A DNA stretch of 6,475 nucleotides from OFTM34 sp047639415 (GTDB lineage: Bacteria; Planctomycetota; UBA1135; GCA-002686595), in assembly GCA_047639415.1 (NCBI GenBank), contig JBLINP010000271.1, forward strand, positions 1 to 6,475. The letters run 5' to 3'. Under the pieces are notes generated by a model. That model had not been told where the DNA came from. It made no database searches and worked only from the letters and a program-made list of their open reading frames with translations. A program made the position numbers and the translations under genes. Shown one piece after another: positions 1 through 3,741 of this stretch; within the stretch, counting starts at the first letter, position 1, and every line of letters starts with the position of its first letter.

Positions 1-157
1 ATGGCTTGGGGGCGTTCAGCGTCAGCGGGGGAGTGGCGCGTTTTACGGGAACGACTTCATCACGCCACAGGTCGCCGGGGGCCAGCACTCCGTGGTAGGT
101 CAGCTGATGAAACTTGGGCGGCGGGACGAGGGCCGCTAGGCGTGAGATGAAGGTGTC
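1..157 (-). pseudogene. IS91-family transposase, C-terminal remnant
   Basis: In the minus frame with codons at 154-152, 151-149 and so on, the sequence reads ADTFISRLAALVPPPKFHQL, then TYHGVLAPGDLWRDEVVP, and stays open to the window edge. The LAALVPPPxxHxxxYHGVLAP signature is characteristic of the C-terminal region of IS91/IS801-type transposases (Transposase_32 family), rolling-circle-like enzymes that move an element by one-ended replication. Only the tail is here. Reading upstream in the same frame meets a TAG-or-TAA-type stop at about 180 and then FGE-domain sequence in another frame, so the N-terminal and catalytic parts are absent and this copy cannot be active. The junction with the kinase gene lies at about 150-162. 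The gene may continue to its natural stop beyond position 1. Identification is from motif recognition, without a search. Confidence 0.75.
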
Positions 158-2936
158 CGCCGCCGCGGTGTACGCGGGCTTTTAGTTCCTGTTGGGTCTG
201 CGTTTCGCCGACATAGGAAAGGCCATCGCCTTCGCGGAAGTTGAGCTTCGGCCAATTTTGGTAGAACCAGTCTTGGCACCACTCGGACACGTTGCCGTGA
301 ACGTTGTAGAGGCCGAAGGGATTGGGCTCGTAGCTATCAACGGACGCGTGGATAAAGTGCCCGTCATCGAAGTCGTCGCGTTCTTTGGTGACGGTCTTGT
401 CGTTGTGATTGGCGCCACCGCCTAGATCGGTGCTTCCGTTCCAACACGGACCTTCCGTCGCTCCCCGCGCGGCGTGCTCCCACTGCACGTCGGTCGGTAC
501 GGCAAGACTCCACCTCGGCAGGATCTGCTGACAGTCAGCAAACGAAATATTTTCGACGGGATTGGTTCGTGAAATGACATGCGGCCTTTGACGACCTGCC
601 TGGCCTGGCCAGTGACCGCTTGGATTATTGCCAGCTGCTCGGAGCCACTGCCACTGGGTGACTTCGTACTTCGATATGAAGTAGGGCGCGAGTTCGACTG
701 AAGTCAGAGTGATTTGGTAATTGGTGTAGTCTTCGCGGTTCCGCGGAAGATTCGGATCGAGCTCTTTACTTCCGTAGTCAGCAGCGCCGCCGGGAATCAA
801 GACCAGGACAAGACCTGTGTCTTCCGTGATTAACCAGCGCCCGTCGGGTCCTTGGACCGGTCGACTGCCGGATAGGACGTGCCAGAACTCCCAAAGTAGT
901 GATTCGGGATCCTCGCGCAGCGGAACCAATCCAATCTGCCGAGAGAGTTCGAGTGACTCGTAATTTGAGTTGGCTTTGATGGCCGCGATCGCATTGCTCC
1001 ACTGGGCAGCTTGCGATTCGTTGCTCGAGTCCTTGAGGCTTTTTGCCAGCGCCAAGCGTTCTTCGATTTGCTCGATCAATCCACCGGCGTGCGCGAGATT
1101 ATCGAGGTTGCGAACGTACTGCTGAGTAGAAGCCAGGTCGGGTCGTGCGATTCCGAAATCCCAAATGGTATCGCGATCGATGATTTGCTCGAGGCGATCG
1201 GCTCTGGAGATCACGTGTTCCAATTCTCGCGGAGCGTACTCCCGATACTCGAGGGGAGCTGAAGAGAGTTCAGCTTCGGGCACAGCCCCGTAGTCTTCCT
1301 CCCAATCCCTAAGTCCCTGCTTGAAACTTTCGCTCAGGTCGCGAGCACTCTGCATATCGTTGAATAACGCGTGCTCTTCTCTAGCCACAGGTGTTGCGTG
1401 GCCGACTCGCTCAGCCTCCTTGCGATCGCTGTCAAACTGGCTTTGCACTTCCGGCAGCTGGCGCGTGACTTCGCGAGAGCGGATTAGCCACTGCTCCATT
1501 CGCGAAACACTGTCTGGGTGAATCGGATAGAGCTCATCAAACTCGTCGAACAACGACTGGGCACTTTGCTCGTCCTGCATTCGGTCGAGTTGCAGGGCTC
1601 CGCGTAGTTGATACGCATACAGGAAACCCGCACAAACTACGGCGACAACCAAAGCCAATGAAACCCCTGCGACCATTCGATTGCGCGACACCCACTTTTT
1701 GAACTCGATTACCGCGCCTGTTCGGTGTGCTTGCACGACGCGGTTCTCAAGGAACGCGCGTAGGTCATCGCCAAGCTCCTCGATCTCCGAGTACCGATCA
1801 TCGAGTTCGCGCGCCATCGCCTTGTCGCAGATCGCGATCAGTTCCGGTGCTGCGTTTCGATCGAGGGGGATTGGACTTGGCGGGCCTTCGCTGACGAGTT
1901 CGATCAGGCGAAGCGGGCCGAGCTTGCGCTCGCTTGCGTAGGGCGCGTGGCCGGCTAGCAACTGATAGAGAACAGCGCCGACGGCATATATATCGGACTT
2001 GGTTCCGACGTCGTCGTGTTCGCCTCTGGCTTGCTCTGGCGACATGAAGGCGGGCGTGCCAACGGGAACTCCGTCGATGGTGAGGGCCCGCGCGCTCGAC
2101 TTGTCGCCCGATTCTTCGCGGTAGGTGTGGAAGTCGACGGTGGCTTGGTCGGGGCCCTCGTCCGTGCTTGCAGCACTGAGGTCCTCCTTGCCGAGCACAC
2201 GGCCCAGCCCCCAATCCATCACGTAAACCTCGCCGAACCGACCGACCATGATGTTGGCCGGCTTGATGTCGCGGTGGATCACGCCCTTCGTGTGCGCGTA
2301 CGACATCGCTTCGCATACTTTGAGCAAGACGCCCAGCGTACGCGTACGCGTCCATCCCTCCTTGGCTTTTTCGACCAGGTGGAAGATCGCGCTCAGATCG
2401 CGGCCCTTGACGAGGCGCATCGTGAAGTAGACGCGACCTTCTTTATCAATGCCGAGCTCGTGAACCGGAACAACTCCAGGGTGATCGAGTTGACCGGTGA
2501 TTTGTGCTTCTTCGAGAAAACGTAGCAGTGAGCGCTCGCCAACGGCGGGCGTGTCTCCGCCGCGCTCGGCTTGGCCGAGAATGACCTTCATGGCGAGTGG
2601 CCGACCGACATCCTCGTCCCAAACCTTTAGGATCGCGCCCATGCCGCCGCGCGCAATCTCGCCTTCCATGCGGTAGCGAGATTCTTTTTGTTGATGTCGT
2701 GAGAGTTGCTCGAGGAATTCGCTGGAGTGTGAGTCGTGGTACGACGAGGTTTCGTGGTCACGTAGAATCGGACCCGTGGAGCGCGCGTCCTGGTTGAGCA
2801 AGTCGAGCACCTCGCTGACGACTTGCGCATCGTCGGGGCACTCTCCGTCGAGATAGGCTTGCCACTCCGCTTCCGGAAGTTCACTGGCCGCGTCGAAAAG
2901 TTCTGCAATGCGACGAAAGGCGGGGTCCGTACTCAT
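60..2936 (-). CDS. Membrane Ser/Thr protein kinase with C-terminal FGE-type domain, 3' end disrupted
   Basis: This 958-residue protein is a Hanks-type kinase that phosphorylates Ser/Thr in the cytoplasm. Residues 1-60 resemble the helical leader common in planctomycete kinases. The kinase domain spans about 88-400: glycine loop ARGGMG (95-100), ATP-binding K117, catalytic HRDIKPAN (221-228), metal-binding DWG (241-243, in place of DFG), GTPAFMSPEQ (293-302) and SDIYAVG (314-320). All catalytic residues are present. A basic stretch (KKWVSRNR) precedes one membrane helix (about 421-441), so residues after it should be outside the inner membrane. Residues 445-690 are mostly helical and charged. 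An FGE-sulfatase type domain starts near 705 and keeps LPGG-like, VTQWQW, VPTDVQWEHAARG and GNVSEWCQDW motifs, but stops after RGGG (924-927). The last 31 residues are out-of-frame transposase sequence, so the domain lacks its normal end. The ATG at 2936 is preferred because it overlaps the upstream stop as ATGA; a 25-codon upstream extension would lie wholly inside the upstream gene. Confidence 0.9.
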   Translation of the reverse strand: MSTDPAFRRIAELFDAASELPEAEWQAYLDGECPDDAQVVSEVLDLLNQDARSTGPILRDHETSSYHDSHSSEFLEQLSRHQQKESRYRMEGEIARGGMGAILKVWDEDVGRPLAMKVILGQAERGGDTPAVGERSLLRFLEEAQITGQLDHPGVVPVHELGIDKEGRVYFTMRLVKGRDLSAIFHLVEKAKEGWTRTRTLGVLLKVCEAMSYAHTKGVIHRDIKPANIMVGRFGEVYVMDWGLGRVLGKEDLSAASTDEGPDQATVDFHTYREESGDKSSARALTIDGVPVGTPAFMSPEQARGEHDDVGTKSDIYAVGAVLYQLLAGHAPYASERKLGPLRLIELVSEGPPSPIPLDRNAAPELIAICDKAMARELDDRYSEIEELGDDLRAFLENRVVQAHRTGAVIEFKKWVSRNRMVAGVSLALVVAVVCAGFLYAYQLRGALQLDRMQDEQSAQSLFDEFDELYPIHPDSVSRMEQWLIRSREVTRQLPEVQSQFDSDRKEAERVGHATPVAREEHALFNDMQSARDLSESFKQGLRDWEEDYGAVPEAELSSAPLEYREYAPRELEHVISRADRLEQIIDRDTIWDFGIARPDLASTQQYVRNLDNLAHAGGLIEQIEERLALAKSLKDSSNESQAAQWSNAIAAIKANSNYESLELSRQIGLVPLREDPESLLWEFWHVLSGSRPVQGPDGRWLITEDTGLVLVLIPGGAADYGSKELDPNLPRNREDYTNYQITLTSVELAPYFISKYEVTQWQWLRAAGNNPSGHWPGQAGRQRPHVISRTNPVENISFADCQQILPRWSLAVPTDVQWEHAARGATEGPCWNGSTDLGGGANHNDKTVTKERDDFDDGHFIHASVDSYEPNPFGLYNVHGNVSEWCQDWFYQNWPKLNFREGDGLSYVGETQTQQELKARVHRGGGHLHLTPSGPRPAAQVSSADLPRSAGPRRPVA

Positions 2937-3292
2937 TGCATCGGTTCCGTTCCGCCGGGCTGGGTCGTTTTTGCAAGCTCCCGGTTGATCCAGGCGCGTC
3001 CCAAGCGCCACTCCAACTCGACTTGCTGCTCATCGGAATCGAGCATTCTTGCGATGTCAGCCATGTTCACGTTGAACAGGAATCGCAACTCGACTATCCG
3101 CGCGCGACGCTTATCCAATCGCGCCAGTTTCGCGATAGTCGCCTCCATTGCGGAGGAGCGATGAGGCTTGACTGCTTTGATTCGTGGCTCAGTCTCGGGC
3201 GATCCCCTCCGAGATAGACGCTCGAGCATGCGAGCGGCCAAATCAAAGAAGTGTGAACGTCCGAGCACCGAGCCTGTGCTTGGCTCATTCAT
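2933..3292 (-). CDS. Truncated ECF-like sigma factor (region 4 only)
   Basis: This 119-residue protein resembles the C-terminal half of the ECF sigma subfamily found with planctomycete kinases. Residues 13-29 (SHFFDLAARMLERLSRR) match the end of region 2 in that family (HFFxxAAxxMRRIL). Residues 52-107 form a region-4-like helix-turn-helix: LARLDKRRARIVELRF, then MADIARMLDSDEQQVELEWR and GRAWINREL. Complete members are about 180-200 residues and carry region 2, which binds core polymerase and melts the -10 element; it is missing here. The truncation is not a start-choice artefact: an in-frame TAG lies at 3322-3320 and a strong Shine-Dalgarno precedes the ATG. The recognition helix has acidic and neutral residues (SDEQQVELE) where relatives usually have T-V-K/R. 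It may therefore not bind DNA normally. It overlaps the kinase gene by ATGA, so the two are translationally coupled. It could be an adaptor or regulator of the kinase, or an eroded sigma factor. Confidence 0.75.
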   Translation of the reverse strand: MNEPSTGSVLGRSHFFDLAARMLERLSRRGSPETEPRIKAVKPHRSSAMEATIAKLARLDKRRARIVELRFLFNVNMADIARMLDSDEQQVELEWRLGRAWINRELAKTTQPGGTEPMQ

Positions 3293-3298
3293 CTCTCT

Positions 3299-3307
3299 CC
3301 TCCTCCT
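3299..3307 (-). promoter_or_regulatory. Strong ribosome binding site of the sigma-like gene
   Basis: Upstream of the ATG at 3292 the minus strand reads GAGGAGGAGGAGAGAG-ATG. The purine run gives a near-ideal Shine-Dalgarno (AGGAGGAGG) about 6 bases before the start. It decides the start of the 119-residue protein and argues that the short gene is really translated. Confidence 0.8.
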
Positions 3308-3381
3308 CAGATAACCTTTCTATGCAGGGTGGCGTTCGAACAACCCCGCGGGATCGGGGCCGGATACTTGGGATGTCGAAT

Positions 3382-3410
3382 ACCATAAGGCGCTAGTGCT
3401 CATTTAACAA
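3382..3410 (-). promoter_or_regulatory. Candidate sigma-70-type promoter of the sigma-kinase operon
   Basis: On the minus strand TTGTTA (3410-3405) and TATGGT (3387-3382) are separated by exactly 17 bases. Each hexamer matches four of six positions of the TTGACA/TATAAT consensus. It would leave a 5' leader of roughly 80 bases before the ATG at 3292. The elements overlap sequence that may be a decayed gene, and matches this good arise by chance, so this is only a candidate. Confidence 0.3.
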
Positions 3411-3440
3411 GGCGTACAAATCAGACCGAATGGGGTCACG

Positions 3441-3452
3441 AATCCCGGGATT
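3441..3452. repeat. 12-bp perfect palindrome AATCCCGGGATT
   Basis: The sequence equals its own reverse complement across 12 bases. It lies between the two divergent genes, about 30 bases upstream of the candidate minus-strand -35 hexamer, a position suited to a dimeric regulator. A role as an operator is inference; no regulator gene is in the window. Confidence 0.35.
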
Positions 3453-3482
3453 TTAATTAGGAAAGGATTTGTCGTCGCCTGC

Positions 3483-3545
3483 CTTTGATCCAAGCGCTGC
3501 TCGAGATCAAAGCGATTCCGTATCAGCACGCCGAGCGTGGCGTGC
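3483..3545. repeat. Two consecutive inverted repeats (hairpins)
   Basis: CTTTGATC (3483-3490) and GATCAAAG (3505-3512) form an 8-bp stem with a 14-base loop. GCACGCC (3526-3532) and GGCGTGC (3539-3545) form a 7-bp stem with a 6-base loop. Neither is followed by a T run on either strand, so they are not convincing intrinsic terminators. They could belong to a decayed element or a structured RNA. Confidence 0.4.
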
Positions 3546-3615
3546 ACGACCTCGCGCTTTGACCGAGCGCCAAGCTCATCCGCACCCTGATTAGGACAGC
3601 CATCGTGCAGACGAC

Positions 3616-3643
3616 TTGAGATTCACCGTCTCGCGGCCATTAT
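3616..3643 (+). promoter_or_regulatory. Candidate promoter of the repeat-protein gene
   Basis: TTGAGA (3616-3621) and CATTAT (3638-3643) are 16 bases apart; they match the -35 and -10 consensus at five and four of six positions. It would start a transcript near 3650, upstream of the ribosome binding site at 3671. It is a weak candidate and no alternative is clearly better. Confidence 0.25.
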
Positions 3644-3670
3644 TCCAACTCCGCTCCCCTTCAATGACCA

Positions 3671-3678
3671 AAGGAGGG
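3671..3678 (+). promoter_or_regulatory. Shine-Dalgarno AAGGAGGG of the leader ORF
   Basis: This is the only strong Shine-Dalgarno sequence near the repeat-protein gene. It lies 9 bases before a GTG at 3688, but about 60 bases before the gene's own ATG at 3738, too far to serve it directly. It is flanked by TGACC (3665-3669) and GGTCA (3677-3681), a 5-bp stem that would show AAAGGAG in its loop. Confidence 0.5.
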
Positions 3679-3687
3679 TCAAATAGG

Positions 3688-3741
3688 GTGGAAGTCTTCA
3701 CTCTTCGTTCTGGCCCCACTCCGAAATCAAAGACACCATGA
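3688..3741 (+). CDS. Possible 17-residue leader peptide
   Basis: The short ORF starts at a GTG with a well-spaced strong Shine-Dalgarno and runs VEVFTLRSGPTPKSKTP to a TGA at 3739-3741. That stop overlaps the ATG of the repeat-protein gene as ATGA. The main gene has no good Shine-Dalgarno of its own (AAAGACACC before its ATG), so ribosomes finishing the leader could restart on it. Translation of the leader and coupling are inferred from this arrangement; the peptide itself has no recognised function. Confidence 0.35.
   Translation: MEVFTLRSGPTPKSKTP

Larger units (their letters stand above)
3393..3622 (-). pseudogene. Possible decayed coding sequence, unidentified
   Basis: The minus strand is free of stops for 72 codons (3622-3407) and reads protein-like: GADELGARSKREVVHATLG, then VLIRNRFDLEQRLDQRQATT. 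It has no ATG. In a second frame, 3452-3393 gives NPGIRDPIRSDLYALLNEH followed by TAG, which also looks like a natural C-terminus. One frameshift near 3450 would join the two. This could be the tail of a lost gene or an intergenic repeat that happens to read well. The plus strand of the same DNA also has an open stretch (ALLEIKAIPYQHAERGVHDL), so coding direction is unsure. I do not recognise a family. Confidence 0.3.
3293..3737. other. Divergent intergenic region, 445 bp
   Basis: This gap separates the start of the sigma-kinase operon (minus) from the start of the repeat-protein gene (plus). It holds one candidate promoter in each direction, a 12-bp perfect palindrome, two hairpin-forming inverted repeats, a possible decayed coding stretch on the minus strand (3393-3622) and a short leader ORF ahead of the repeat-protein gene. 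No tRNA or known small RNA was recognised. The annotated operon 5' end also has a small hairpin, CCCCG-6-CGGGG at 3344-3359. Confidence 0.7.

Noticed and set aside
2336..2352. CGTACGCGTACGCG alternating repeat as a binding site
   Set aside because: It encodes WTRTRT in the kinase domain at a place where relatives have similar residues, so coding explains it.
1798..2525. Long open frames of 185 residues (minus) and 169 residues (plus) inside the kinase gene
   Set aside because: They overlap the kinase catalytic domain, are rich in Arg, Pro and Ser or biased like antisense frames, and show no family motifs. The kinase frame has all catalytic residues.
2937..3011. A 25-codon N-terminal extension of the kinase from an alternative start
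   Set aside because: It lies fully within the upstream sigma-like gene. The ATG at 2936 with the ATGA overlap gives the normal N-terminus of such kinases.
3483..3545. Intrinsic terminators in the intergenic region
   Set aside because: Both hairpins lack a following T run on either strand, and no gene ends nearby.
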